From: an uncultured Alphaproteobacteria bacterium
Lineage (GTDB): Bacteria; Pseudomonadota; Alphaproteobacteria; UBA7985
Length of the DNA: 49,247 nt
Assembly (NCBI GenBank): GCA_905479265.1
Contig: CAJQLX010000009.1
Span: 64,564 to 113,810 of the forward strand
Direction: 5' to 3'
Both the position numbers and the translations under genes were made by a program. Position 1 is the first letter of the stretch. Each line of letters begins with the position of its first letter. The notes under the pieces were generated by a model, which was not told where the DNA came from, searched no databases, and saw nothing but the letters and a program-made list of their open reading frames with translations. This document shows positions 25,968 through 34,135 of the stretch, piece by piece.

Positions 25968-26693
25968 TTGGTGCTGATGTGCGCAGATCGGCTTGATCCG
26001 GCGGCATCACCCTATGCATCCATCCTTGCGCAGCGCGGTTTTACCGTTTTGACCGCAGATTTATTCACTCAAAGCGTCATCCAAACACCAAGGCCCGAGG
26101 GCACGCCCCTCAAGGACCGACTTGCCATCGTCCCCAGTCCACGCGCCGCGAACGCTTTGGCGCGACAATCGTGGTTTGCGGAGGTTCAATCGTCATTGCG
26201 CGCCGTCACGCCCGGCGCAGAAACCACGCGCCGCTTGCAGGAACTTGGCGTTCAGCCGGTTTGGTCCGCCAAGGGCGGATTTCTCCGCGAAGATCTCCCC
26301 GCCAGCCTGCGCGCCCGTCCGAAGTTGTATTTGGGCAATGCCGCACTCAAACCCGCCGAGCGCAGCGCGGCGCTTCGCCCCGACCAAGGCGACGTCTTTT
26401 TACCAATCTACCGGCGAGAACTGAGCCATCGCTGTCCGTGGTCCTTACAAACAGCCCGCCTGATTACGCAGGCTCCAGCGTTGACCGTGGTGGCTCTTTC
26501 ACCGACACAGCGCGCCGGATTCGAGGCCGTCATGACGAAATTGGGGTCTCATCGCCCAAAAGACCTGAGGCTCATTTGCCTAACAAACCGCATAAGAGCC
26601 CCATTTTCGGCGAATTTTTGGACTGAAATAGCGTGTCCACCGCATGCCAACCGTGCATCGATGATTCAATTTTTGAATTTCCTTGCCTTTTGA
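25968..26693 (+). CDS. hemD: Divergent uroporphyrinogen-III synthase-like protein
   Basis: About 241 residues. Sequence identity to HemD is low by eye, but the layout fits its two-lobed fold. RPLVLMCADRLDPAASPYASILAQRGF resembles the first strand-helix unit, LAIVPSPRAANAL the usual S-A/P-N-A site, and VVALSPTQRAGFEAVMTKLG the late S-P-R/Q-x-A helix. Location divergent from tsaD and before mitofilin-like and hemY genes is the standard alphaproteobacterial hemD slot. The expected hemC is absent. The start is unsure: TTG 25968, GTG 25971 and ATG 25977 are all possible, and no clear ribosome site is seen. The first strand would favour the earlier ones. Confidence 0.55.
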   Translation: MVLMCADRLDPAASPYASILAQRGFTVLTADLFTQSVIQTPRPEGTPLKDRLAIVPSPRAANALARQSWFAEVQSSLRAVTPGAETTRRLQELGVQPVWSAKGGFLREDLPASLRARPKLYLGNAALKPAERSAALRPDQGDVFLPIYRRELSHRCPWSLQTARLITQAPALTVVALSPTQRAGFEAVMTKLGSHRPKDLRLICLTNRIRAPFSANFWTEIACPPHANRASMIQFLNFLAF

Positions 26694-26918
26694 TAGCAAT
26701 TTATAAAGAATTTTATATATATTATGGTGTGCTGTAGGCCTTTGGGCATTCCTTCACCTGTTCTTGGCTTGTGAAGGAGCCAGCGGTAGTTTGTATCAGA
26801 GCCTGCTCTTTGCGAACGCATTACACCGAACCTGAGAGGGTTTGACCCCACCACTCGCCTTTTTGCCTCGCTTACAAAGAAACACCAGCGCGCTACAAAT
26901 CGTTAAGGAACCAATCAA
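26694..26918 (+). promoter_or_regulatory. AT-rich promoter and structured leader of the mitofilin-like gene
   Basis: TTGATA (26690-26695) and the AT-rich block TTTATATATATTAT (26712-26725) look like a promoter. Downstream, CCTTCAC (26751-26757) pairs with GTGAAGG (26771-26777), and GGGT/ACCC forms a second small hairpin near 26838-26848. Roughly 190 bases lie between the putative start and the ATG. It could be a leader or an independent small RNA; no named RNA family was recognised. Confidence 0.45.
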
Positions 26919-28460
26919 ATGGTCGAGAACAACACCGAAGCAACGATCATCGACGCCGATGCGGAAGATGTCACCGAAGCTTCAGCAAAGAAACCAATGA
27001 ACCTTTCGCTGATCGTTGCCGTTCTGGCTTTGGTCGTGAGTGCGATCGCGTTGATCTTCGTGATCCGCGAAAGCAGCGACATGAACGCCAGCTCAAGCCA
27101 AGGGACGTTCGACAGCATCGAAGCCCGCTTGCAAGCCATCGAAGCCGCACCAGCGAGCGCGAGCGGTGACACGTCTTTGCTCGAGGCTGAATTGGCTGCT
27201 GTGAAATCCGACATTGAACAAGTGGAAGCAGACCTTGCTGCCACCGTAACCGCCCTCAATGGTGAATTGGACCGCGTGAGCGCCAGCGTTGAAAGTCAGG
27301 CTCCTGCCGCCGCTGCCGTCGCATCTGCGCCCGTTGCGCTGAGCGCGAGCGGCCTGTCCGCAGCTGCGGGCGAGACCCTCGACGCCCTTGATAACAAAGT
27401 CGCTGCTTTGGCCGAGACGATGGATGGCTCTTTAGCGCGAATCAGCGAGTTGTCGGCTGACATGGCCAACGGCGAGTCCGTCGTTTCCGCTCTCTCTGAA
27501 CGCTTGAATATGGCAGAGGGCACGCTCGAAGCGCTACCCAACCAACTCAGCGATCAATTCGGCCTTGCCATCGATGAGGTGAAGCAGAATTCCGCCAGCC
27601 AACTCGCAGGATTGAAGACCTCACTCGATGAAAGCATGAATGCGCTGTCGGATCTTTCCAGCCAAACCGATCAAGCCCTCGCAGAAACCCGCGCCACCAT
27701 TGCCGCGCAAGTTGAAGAGTCAGCCGCAGGGCTGAGCGAGCGCTTGGCCGGGGTTCAGTCTGCGGTGGGTGAACAAGTGATGTCGCTGTCAACGACGTTG
27801 GACGAAGCCAAAGCCGCCACAGCCGATCAGCTGGCCGCCGTCGGCGCTACGATGAGTGGCCTCAACGATGAATTCGTTGCGATGAAAGAGGTCTCCGTCG
27901 AAACCTCAACCAAAGTGTTGGCCGTTAACCAGTTGCGCGACGCCTTGGCGTCATCGGCACCTGTGCGCCCTCACATGACCTCGCTTTCGGCGCTGAACCC
28001 AACCGAAGACGCCCTGTTGGGTGTGTTGGCGACCGTTGATACAATCGCCGATGATCGAGTGCCAACGCAGAAGATTTTGGTCGAAACCATTGCGGCACTG
28101 AGCCCCAAACTGGTGAACGAAACGCGCATCAACTCGGCAGATGGTCGAGGCGGCAAGATCCTCGCGCGTCTTGGCAGTCTGGTGACCGTTGAGCGGATTG
28201 AAGACATCGAAACCATTCCGGGCATCGAGGGCAACATGGCCCGCGCCGCTGCGCGCGTGGCAGAAGGCGACTTCGAAGCGGCTCTGACTGAACTGCAGGA
28301 TGACAGCCTCGACGTCGAGCTTTCTGACGAGACCCAAGCCCGCTTCGACGGTCTGGTCACCGACATGGGCAACCGCGCCACCTATGAAGAACAACGCCGC
28401 TTGCTGGGTGATTGGGTCACAACGACCCTGAATTCCGCTCGCGCTACGGCGTCCAACTAA
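26919..28460 (+). CDS. Mitofilin/HemX-like membrane protein with long coiled coil
   Basis: 513 residues. A cytoplasmic N-terminus of about 28 residues is followed by one transmembrane helix (LSLIVAVLALVVSAIALIFV), then long heptad-rich segments (about 60-330) and a C-terminal globular part (about 350-513). This matches the COG4223-type bacterial mitofilin homologues found before hemY in alphaproteobacteria and related to MICOS Mic60, which shapes inner-membrane folds. The C-terminal region has the conserved alternation of acidic and Ala residues. It is 32 bases ahead of hemY. Confidence 0.82.
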   Translation: MVENNTEATIIDADAEDVTEASAKKPMNLSLIVAVLALVVSAIALIFVIRESSDMNASSSQGTFDSIEARLQAIEAAPASASGDTSLLEAELAAVKSDIEQVEADLAATVTALNGELDRVSASVESQAPAAAAVASAPVALSASGLSAAAGETLDALDNKVAALAETMDGSLARISELSADMANGESVVSALSERLNMAEGTLEALPNQLSDQFGLAIDEVKQNSASQLAGLKTSLDESMNALSDLSSQTDQALAETRATIAAQVEESAAGLSERLAGVQSAVGEQVMSLSTTLDEAKAATADQLAAVGATMSGLNDEFVAMKEVSVETSTKVLAVNQLRDALASSAPVRPHMTSLSALNPTEDALLGVLATVDTIADDRVPTQKILVETIAALSPKLVNETRINSADGRGGKILARLGSLVTVERIEDIETIPGIEGNMARAAARVAEGDFEAALTELQDDSLDVELSDETQARFDGLVTDMGNRATYEEQRRLLGDWVTTTLNSARATASN

Positions 28461-28492
28461 CCGGCTGGGAAGCCTCATCGGGAGACGACACT

Positions 28493-29806
28493 ATGGTCCG
28501 CTTCATCCTGTTTGCTACCCTTATCGCTGTGTCGGTATTGGTCGCCTACGTCTTCAGTCAGAACCCTGACTGGAACGCCGCTTTCGAGGTCTTCGGCTAT
28601 CGGCTGAAATTGCACCTCGGGTTTCTTTTCTTTGGTTTGGTTCTGCTGCTGTGGCTCTTTGGTTGGCTATACTTTGGCGTCCGCCGCACATTGGCGATGC
28701 CCGCAGAAATGGCCAAGAACGCGCGTATTTCTCGACAAAATCGGGGGTATAAAGCGCTGACACAGGGTCTGGTTGCCTTGGCTGCCGGTGACCCGGACGA
28801 GGCAGACAAGCAAGCCCGTCGCGCCAACAAACTGCTCGAAGAAACCCCAGCGACCCTGTTGCTGACCGCTCAAGCGGCACAGCTCAATGGCGACGAAGAA
28901 TCGGCTGCTGTGTACTTCGAGGAAATGACCAAGAACGACGACACAGCCTTCCTCGGCCTGCGCGGCAAGATCATGCAAGCCTTGGCGCAGGGCGACCGCA
29001 AGGAAGTTCAGCTGTTGCTCGAACGCGCCCGCAAAATCAAACCCAATGCGCCTTGGATTCTCGAAACTGAGTATGAAATGGGCATGCAGACCGGTCAGCT
29101 CGAAGGGGCGCAACGTGCCGTCAAGCGACTGGCCAGCCGCCGCCTGTTACCCTCCTCCGTTGCGAAACAGCGCTTGGCGCTGACCGAGGCTGATTTGGCA
29201 TTTCAGGCCGCGGAAAAGGGCGCTTGGCGTCAAGCTGTTGATCATGCCCAGCGTGCGATCTCAGACGAGCCAACGCTGCTGCCCGCCCGCTCCCTCGCCG
29301 CGCGTGCGCACTTGGAGCTGGGCCACCTGCGCAAAGCCAAAGAACACGCGGTGGAAGCATGGCGTCTTCGTCCCACTGCTGGCGCTGCGACAACCTACCT
29401 TCGTGCTTGCAAGCCACGGGACATCGCCGCAAAGCGTGTGGCGATTGCTGAGTTGATCCAAGCCAACCCCAACGCCCTGTTCAGCCAATATCTCAGAGCC
29501 GAGGCCGCCATTGAAAGCGCCGACGTTGCCATTGCCCAAGAAGCGGTTGGCGATCTGCCTGAAACGTCGGCTGCGGTTGGGATCAACGCGCTCAAGCTGC
29601 GGATGGAAGACCTGAAATCAGGGGGAGAAGACCGTACGCCGTCGCCGTTGGACGGTCACAGCCTGCCGGTTGAACCGCAAGTTTGCTCGAATTGCGGAAC
29701 CGAGCACACACGCTGGCGTGCTGTCTGTACCGACTGCGGGACGAGCGGCAACATCGGCCTGCCAACCCGTGCGGCCCAAGCGCCAAAAATGCTGCCGCCA
29801 GCCTGA
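28493..29806 (+). CDS. hemY: HemY-like membrane-anchored TPR protein
   Basis: 437 residues from ATG 28493 with GGGAGA upstream. Two N-terminal transmembrane helices (residues about 3-20 and 42-62) are followed by helical TPR-type repeats. The C-terminus has the rubredoxin-like zinc site CSNCGTEHTRWRAVCTDCG (Cys-x2-Cys ... Cys-x2-Cys) seen in LapB-like proteins. HemY's role in haem synthesis is inferred from its position in hem operons; the biochemistry is not settled. It forms an operon with the mitofilin-like gene and ends at a strong terminator. Confidence 0.86.
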   Translation: MVRFILFATLIAVSVLVAYVFSQNPDWNAAFEVFGYRLKLHLGFLFFGLVLLLWLFGWLYFGVRRTLAMPAEMAKNARISRQNRGYKALTQGLVALAAGDPDEADKQARRANKLLEETPATLLLTAQAAQLNGDEESAAVYFEEMTKNDDTAFLGLRGKIMQALAQGDRKEVQLLLERARKIKPNAPWILETEYEMGMQTGQLEGAQRAVKRLASRRLLPSSVAKQRLALTEADLAFQAAEKGAWRQAVDHAQRAISDEPTLLPARSLAARAHLELGHLRKAKEHAVEAWRLRPTAGAATTYLRACKPRDIAAKRVAIAELIQANPNALFSQYLRAEAAIESADVAIAQEAVGDLPETSAAVGINALKLRMEDLKSGGEDRTPSPLDGHSLPVEPQVCSNCGTEHTRWRAVCTDCGTSGNIGLPTRAAQAPKMLPPA

Positions 29807-29832
29807 GCCGAAACCCAACTTTGTCCTTAACC

Positions 29833-29867
29833 AAAGGGCCAGCCAACACCTGTTTGGCTGGCCCTTT
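29833..29867. terminator. Bidirectional terminator after hemY
   Basis: A perfect 14-bp stem, AAAGGGCCAGCCAA (29833-29846) with TTGGCTGGCCCTTT (29854-29867), loop CACCTGT. It is shared with the convergent hypothetical gene that stops at 29879. Confidence 0.95.
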
Positions 29868-29878
29868 TGCTTGTGCGC

Positions 29879-30256
29879 CTACGAGCTCGACTGATCGGCC
29901 AAAGAAACGCATGCCAGTGAAAGCGCGCTGTGAACCGCATCCTCCACCCCTGCGCCGGCTTCATATTCCTCAATCAATCGCAGCAAGGCACGGCGAAGCA
30001 TGGGGGCAGGCAAAGCGCGCTTGGCCCTAACCGAAGCCGTGATTTCACAACTGACCACCGTGCTGGCGTGGCCATCGCACAGATCAAACGACCAGGGACC
30101 ATGACGGTTAAAGGGGGGAAAGGCCGAGGTGTCGCAGACTTTGGCCTGCAGCACGCCAGAGGGCAGCGCAGCCTGCACCGCCTGCTGTTGAAACTGAGCC
30201 GTGGCACAAGCGGGAAACAGAACAGCGGCCGCAGCCAATCTAAAAACGAGATACAC
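29879..30256 (-). CDS. Small secreted hypothetical protein
   Basis: 125 residues from GTG 30256, chosen for AGGG eight bases upstream. A hydrophobic N-terminus ends in ATAQ, giving a probable exported protein. The mature part contains three cysteines (VCDTS, DLCDG, SCEIT), then an Arg/Leu-rich helix (MLRRALLRLIEEYEAG). No family was recognised. A longer start at 30298 is possible but has a weak ribosome site. It lies convergent to hemY and downstream of the copper operon on the same strand, but 160 bases away. Confidence 0.6.
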   Translation of the reverse strand: MYLVFRLAAAAVLFPACATAQFQQQAVQAALPSGVLQAKVCDTSAFPPFNRHGPWSFDLCDGHASTVVSCEITASVRAKRALPAPMLRRALLRLIEEYEAGAGVEDAVHSALSLACVSLADQSSS

Positions 30257-30416
30257 AATAGAAACCCTAAACCGAAGCGAGTTCGTCTGCGTATCCACTT
30301 TTTCAGTTGTTTTGAACTATTATTACCTTATGCGACCCATGAACGATTGGAAGCGCATAACATATCTAAAAAGGCACATTTATCTGGCTTTTAAAAACCT
30401 TCGCGCGATTTTTTAG

Positions 30417-31013
30417 TCAGAGACTGACAATCAGCCGAAGCTTATCAAGTGCCGTTTCATGGTTTTCGCGATAGGCGATCGTGCCGCGAAAACGACCTTT
30501 TCGGTCAATCAGGATCACCGAAGCGGTGTGGTCAACGGTGTAATCCCCATCATCCAGCGGCACCTTGCTCACGTGGATTCCCCACGCTTTGGCCAGCGCG
30601 CTGATCCCCTCCGCATCGCCCGTGATGCCCCGAATGTTGTCGGCAAAGGGTGAGATATAGGACGCAAGGACTTCTGGGGTATCGCGCTCGGGATCAACGC
30701 TGATGAAAAACGCTTGGAGGTCACGCCGTCCCCCGCCCATTTCATCCATCAGCGTGGACACTTCATACAACGAAACAGGGCAGACTTCCGGGCATTGGGT
30801 GAAGCCAAAGAACAAAGCCGTTGGACGCCCTGCAAAGGCTGCTTGCGTGATGGGTTCGCCCGTGGCCTCGATCAGGTTAAAGGGCGCGCCCAACGTGGGC
30901 GCTCCGTCGTTCTGAACCTGCTGGCGCTGCTGGAACACCGCCCAAATCATCGCAAGCGCGAGCAATGCCGCAACCGCGACACCGGCCCAGAGGGCATAGC
31001 GCAACACGCTCAA
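30417..31013 (-). CDS. SCO1/SenC-family copper chaperone
   Basis: 198 residues; delivers copper to the CuA site of cytochrome oxidase at the periplasmic face. One N-terminal transmembrane anchor (about residues 5-27) is followed by a thioredoxin-like domain. The copper site C74-x3-C78 (CPEVCPV) and H162 (DHTAS) are present, as expected. Its ATG overlaps the PCu(A)C stop by four bases, so the two are translated together. Confidence 0.92.
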   Translation of the reverse strand: MSVLRYALWAGVAVAALLALAMIWAVFQQRQQVQNDGAPTLGAPFNLIEATGEPITQAAFAGRPTALFFGFTQCPEVCPVSLYEVSTLMDEMGGGRRDLQAFFISVDPERDTPEVLASYISPFADNIRGITGDAEGISALAKAWGIHVSKVPLDDGDYTVDHTASVILIDRKGRFRGTIAYRENHETALDKLRLIVSL

Positions 31014-31525
31014 TGCTTGTGTCCTTCTGCTTCTGGCTCATGCCCGTCTCGCATTGCGGCGCGATCCATACTGTCGCGCATGGACAGCACCTCGAACGTC
31101 ACGTCCTTTGAGCCTGCGCGTTCAAAAGTCAGCGTTGCTGAAAACGGCTCATCGACAACATGGGGCTGGTTGAGCTGCATGAACATCAGGTGAAAACCAC
31201 CCGGGGCCAAGTGCAGGGTTTCGCCCGCAGCAATAACCAAGCCTTCCGCGACAGGCCGCATGATCATCACGTCGTCCTGCATCGTCATCATGTGGACTTC
31301 GGCTGTTCCAGAATGCTCCGACGCTACGGCGAGCAGTCGGTCGTCATGGGGGCCATGATTGGTGATGGTCAAATAGCCGCCCCCAACGCGGGCGGTCGGT
31401 GTGGTTACACGGCTCCAAGCCTGATCGATCATCAATCCTTTGGCATGCGCCGCATCTTGCGCGTGCGCCAAGGTTGAAACAGTCAGCAATGGGCTCAGCG
31501 CCAAGGCAGTCAAAAGCTTTTTCAT
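31010..31525 (-). CDS. Periplasmic copper chaperone PCu(A)C
   Basis: 171 residues. Signal peptide ends at THAHA-like sequence (LAHAQD). The core has GGYLTITNHGPHDDRL, EHSGTAEVHMM and HLAPGGFHLMFMQL, the His/Met copper-binding layout of the PCu(A)C family. The C-terminus adds a His-rich tail (GHEPEAEGHKH). It is coupled to SCO1, matching the known partnership in CuA assembly. Confidence 0.9.
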   Translation of the reverse strand: MKKLLTALALSPLLTVSTLAHAQDAAHAKGLMIDQAWSRVTTPTARVGGGYLTITNHGPHDDRLLAVASEHSGTAEVHMMTMQDDVMIMRPVAEGLVIAAGETLHLAPGGFHLMFMQLNQPHVVDEPFSATLTFERAGSKDVTFEVLSMRDSMDRAAMRDGHEPEAEGHKH

Positions 31526-31563
31526 CGGGTATTCCTAAAGTCAAAATGGATGTTTTGAGGGGT

Positions 31564-31908
31564 TTAGGAACCCACCGGCGGCGCTCTGGGACCAAGGGTA
31601 CTGCGCAGCCCCCCACCCAAGCAGACAGCCAACGCGTCAGCCCACGGCGCCAAGGTTGCGAGGGTTCGCACGGTCGCTTGGCTGGCAGCAAACGCCGGCT
31701 GAGCAAATGCTAGGTCGCCGCACAGCACGCAGCCCGACAAACCGTCACCCGTCGCGCCTTGACTGGCACTCAAGCAATAGCTCGGGCGGTCCAAGCTCGG
31801 CTCAGCGAAAATCTGTTCCGCTTGGGCCAGCGACAGGCACAGCGCCGCAAGCCCATATAGCAGCAGCATCGCCAAGCGCACTTGTTTATCGCGGAACACC
31901 GTCATCAT
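31564..31908 (-). CDS. Small DUF2946-like membrane protein
   Basis: 114 residues. One N-terminal hydrophobic segment (about residues 11-32), then a soluble region with a Cys-x2-Cys pair (GCVLCGD) and a moderately hydrophobic tail. The size, cysteine pair and its place 38 bases upstream of PCu(A)C suggest a DUF2946-like protein of copper operons; the match is tentative. It is the first gene of the three-gene copper operon. Confidence 0.55.
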   Translation of the reverse strand: MMTVFRDKQVRLAMLLLYGLAALCLSLAQAEQIFAEPSLDRPSYCLSASQGATGDGLSGCVLCGDLAFAQPAFAASQATVRTLATLAPWADALAVCLGGGLRSTLGPRAPPVGS

Positions 31909-32024
31909 CAGCCGTCAATGTAAGTTTGAACGCCCAGCGTCAATGCCCACCGCTGATCAAATCTGGATGACCAGCCCCTTATCTGGGTCAACCCAACCCA
32001 GCTCGACGCTCTGTGCCCCCACGG

Positions 32025-32061
32025 AAAAAGGGCCCGTCACTTCGCTGTGACGCGCCCTTTT
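32025..32061. terminator. Terminator after porin 2
   Basis: AAAAAGGGC, one mismatch, CGTCAC paired with GTGACG, mismatch, GCCCTTTT around loop TTCGCT. On the minus strand it follows the porin 2 stop by about 60 bases and ends in five T. Confidence 0.85.
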
Positions 32062-32121
32062 CCCGCATGCACCGAACCAAGCTGCGTCAACAGCCGGTCC
32101 GTTTTTGGAGAAACTTAGCCC

Positions 32122-33735
32122 TTAGAAGGAGAGCGTCGCGCCAACGGCGCCGCCTTCGTCAGCAACATCATAACCGGCGTAAAGGTTCAAACCACCCAAG
32201 CCGTAAGAGACCTCGAAGGATGTTTTCATATCCTGATCCAGCCCCAGTGAGATGCCCACGCCGTTTAAAGACGTTGTCCCGGCAATCGAGTACACGATCC
32301 CTGACTTTTGGTGGTCTTCGTTACCCGTGGCACCGAATTCTGCATCGACGGCGAAACCGTTTGTCGCCATGGATGCGGCAAGGCCCCAGTCGTTGTTCGA
32401 ATCTGCAGCAAAGCCAACATTCAGCCCGCCCATTTCGTAACCAAAGCCCAAATCCCAGGTATCCACGGCAATCAAGTCACCGGTCCCGACTTTCAGGTCA
32501 AAGGCTGCAATCAAGCCGCCAAAATTAACGGATGCACCGGCCAGCAGCTCTAGCTCAGCGATGGCTGCCGTTGGCGCCAGATCGACAGCAACGAACGGGT
32601 TTGCACCCAACAAGCCAATGCTTTCGCCAATCGCAACCAGACCGTCAGCGCTTATGTCTGCCTGATCACCTGCGCCAGCAATCGCTGCCACGGCACCGCC
32701 GTAGTCACTGGTTTGCAGCGACAAACGACCAAAGCCGCCCTCAATAAAAATCGAAGCATCGCTGGCGGTCATAACCTTGGATGCGTTGTCGAGGTAGAAA
32801 ACCGCTTCCGATGAGTTCAAGCCTTCGATACAGGCCGCACCAACAACCATTTTGGTCGTCGAGGACGCCATTTGCACTTCCATGAATGGACCAGCGTAGA
32901 TCAAAGCGTCAGTGACAGTATCCGTTGTCACCGTGCCGCCGCCGTCAAGATCCACGGCACCCTTAACCAGATAGTGGTAACGGGTGATCGACGCTGCCGC
33001 GCCCGCCGGGTTGGTGAAACTGGCTGCTGCGTTCGTGGTTTGCGTGATGGATGCCGTAGCACCGCGGGTGGTCGTCAAGGCACCACCAACCGAAGGCGTC
33101 GCTGAGCCAGCGCCACCAGCTGCAATCGTTGTCGTGTCAACCCGAGCGAACTGACCAACGGCCAGGTAACTACCCGTAACGGCGTCTGCTTCGCTCTTAT
33201 TTGTGCTGTTCAGTGGTCCAGCAAACAGTCCTGAAGGCGCTGTGCCGCGTCCTGCGAGCTTACAAATGTTAGATGAAACAAAGCTTGGAGCGATGCTCAG
33301 GACGTAATCGGTCCGGGTATCGCCAACAGACCGCCAAGACGAGTTGATCTTGACGCCCACAAGGTCCGCAGCCGCAACAGCACCGCCGCCAGACACGTTG
33401 TAGACAGCGGCCATAATATCGCTCGCCCCTTCAACAGTGGCCTTGCCAAGGTACATCTTGGTGCCCTCGACATACGGATTGAACTTGATCGACGCTGTCG
33501 TGCCGAGCGAGAACGATCCGCCGTACTTCATGCCGGCGTCCGTTGTGCCGCCCATGCCGAAAGACAGCGTGAAACGGTTGAAGGACTCTGAGAACGTCAG
33601 CTTGCCGCTATTTTTGTTAATGCCAAATTCGACGCCCATATCGATGGAACCGCCGAGTGTGATGTCTACAGCGCTAGAAATATTAGCAACCGTGAGACCT
33701 GCGAGACATGATCCCGCGAGTAAGTGGTACTTCAT
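32122..33735 (-). CDS. Outer-membrane porin 2 (paralogue of porin 1)
   Basis: 537 residues from ATG 33735, which has GGAG eight bases upstream; ATG 33741 is too close to it. The signal peptide runs to about residue 22 (ISSA, mature VDITLGGSIDMGVEFG). The body aligns with porin 1 throughout and ends in GGAVGATLSF. C158 matches porin 1 exactly; the second cysteine is C302 instead of C256, because the segment between them is 46 residues longer (143 versus 97) and quite different in sequence. Flanking motifs around both cysteines are conserved. No shared leader hairpins were found. Confidence 0.86.
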   Translation of the reverse strand: MKYHLLAGSCLAGLTVANISSAVDITLGGSIDMGVEFGINKNSGKLTFSESFNRFTLSFGMGGTTDAGMKYGGSFSLGTTASIKFNPYVEGTKMYLGKATVEGASDIMAAVYNVSGGGAVAAADLVGVKINSSWRSVGDTRTDYVLSIAPSFVSSNICKLAGRGTAPSGLFAGPLNSTNKSEADAVTGSYLAVGQFARVDTTTIAAGGAGSATPSVGGALTTTRGATASITQTTNAAASFTNPAGAAASITRYHYLVKGAVDLDGGGTVTTDTVTDALIYAGPFMEVQMASSTTKMVVGAACIEGLNSSEAVFYLDNASKVMTASDASIFIEGGFGRLSLQTSDYGGAVAAIAGAGDQADISADGLVAIGESIGLLGANPFVAVDLAPTAAIAELELLAGASVNFGGLIAAFDLKVGTGDLIAVDTWDLGFGYEMGGLNVGFAADSNNDWGLAASMATNGFAVDAEFGATGNEDHQKSGIVYSIAGTTSLNGVGISLGLDQDMKTSFEVSYGLGGLNLYAGYDVADEGGAVGATLSF

Positions 33736-34135
33736 AATCATTTCTCCAAAAATGGCCGGTCAATTTCAAAAAACTCAACCGGATGCGCTGATATGGTGCG
33801 CTTCAAATTCAAATGCATTTGCCTTTTACAAAATGATTATGCCTTATTTCAATAGGTTACAGAGTGTTTTTACAGTAATGTTGCAGCCGTGCATCACTAT
33901 TTATGCGTTTCCCCCGGTTTTGTTGGCTCGATAATGTTCCAGATCTTGCCAATTCTGCGACCAAGGGCGCTTGATTTTGGGTGTTTTGAGAAAAAAACGG
34001 CGCGCTCCCAAGACCAAAGCAGCATCACCGACCCCAATTTTGAGCACGCGCACCAAGACTTGCCGCCAAAACGCTGGCCTGAGCCATCCGCGCTTTCGCT
34101 TTCATTTACGCGGGCCTCTCCGGTAAAGGTTATCA
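33736..34135. other. 400-base intergenic region between porin 2 and the MATE gene
   Basis: The left 150 bases are AT-rich and should hold the porin 2 promoter and ribosome site (GGAG at about 33744-33747, complement strand). The right half carries the AAAGG ribosome site for the MATE gene. A 79-codon minus-strand frame at 33897-34136 lacks support. No repeats or RNA motifs stood out. Confidence 0.55.

Noticed and set aside
26828-26850. CTGAGA motif suggestive of a TPP riboswitch
   Set aside because: The second conserved TPP block (ACCTGATC) and its order are absent; no thi gene follows.
26726-26850. Possible 6S RNA
   Set aside because: Terminal pairing is weak and the large central bubble typical of 6S RNA could not be drawn.
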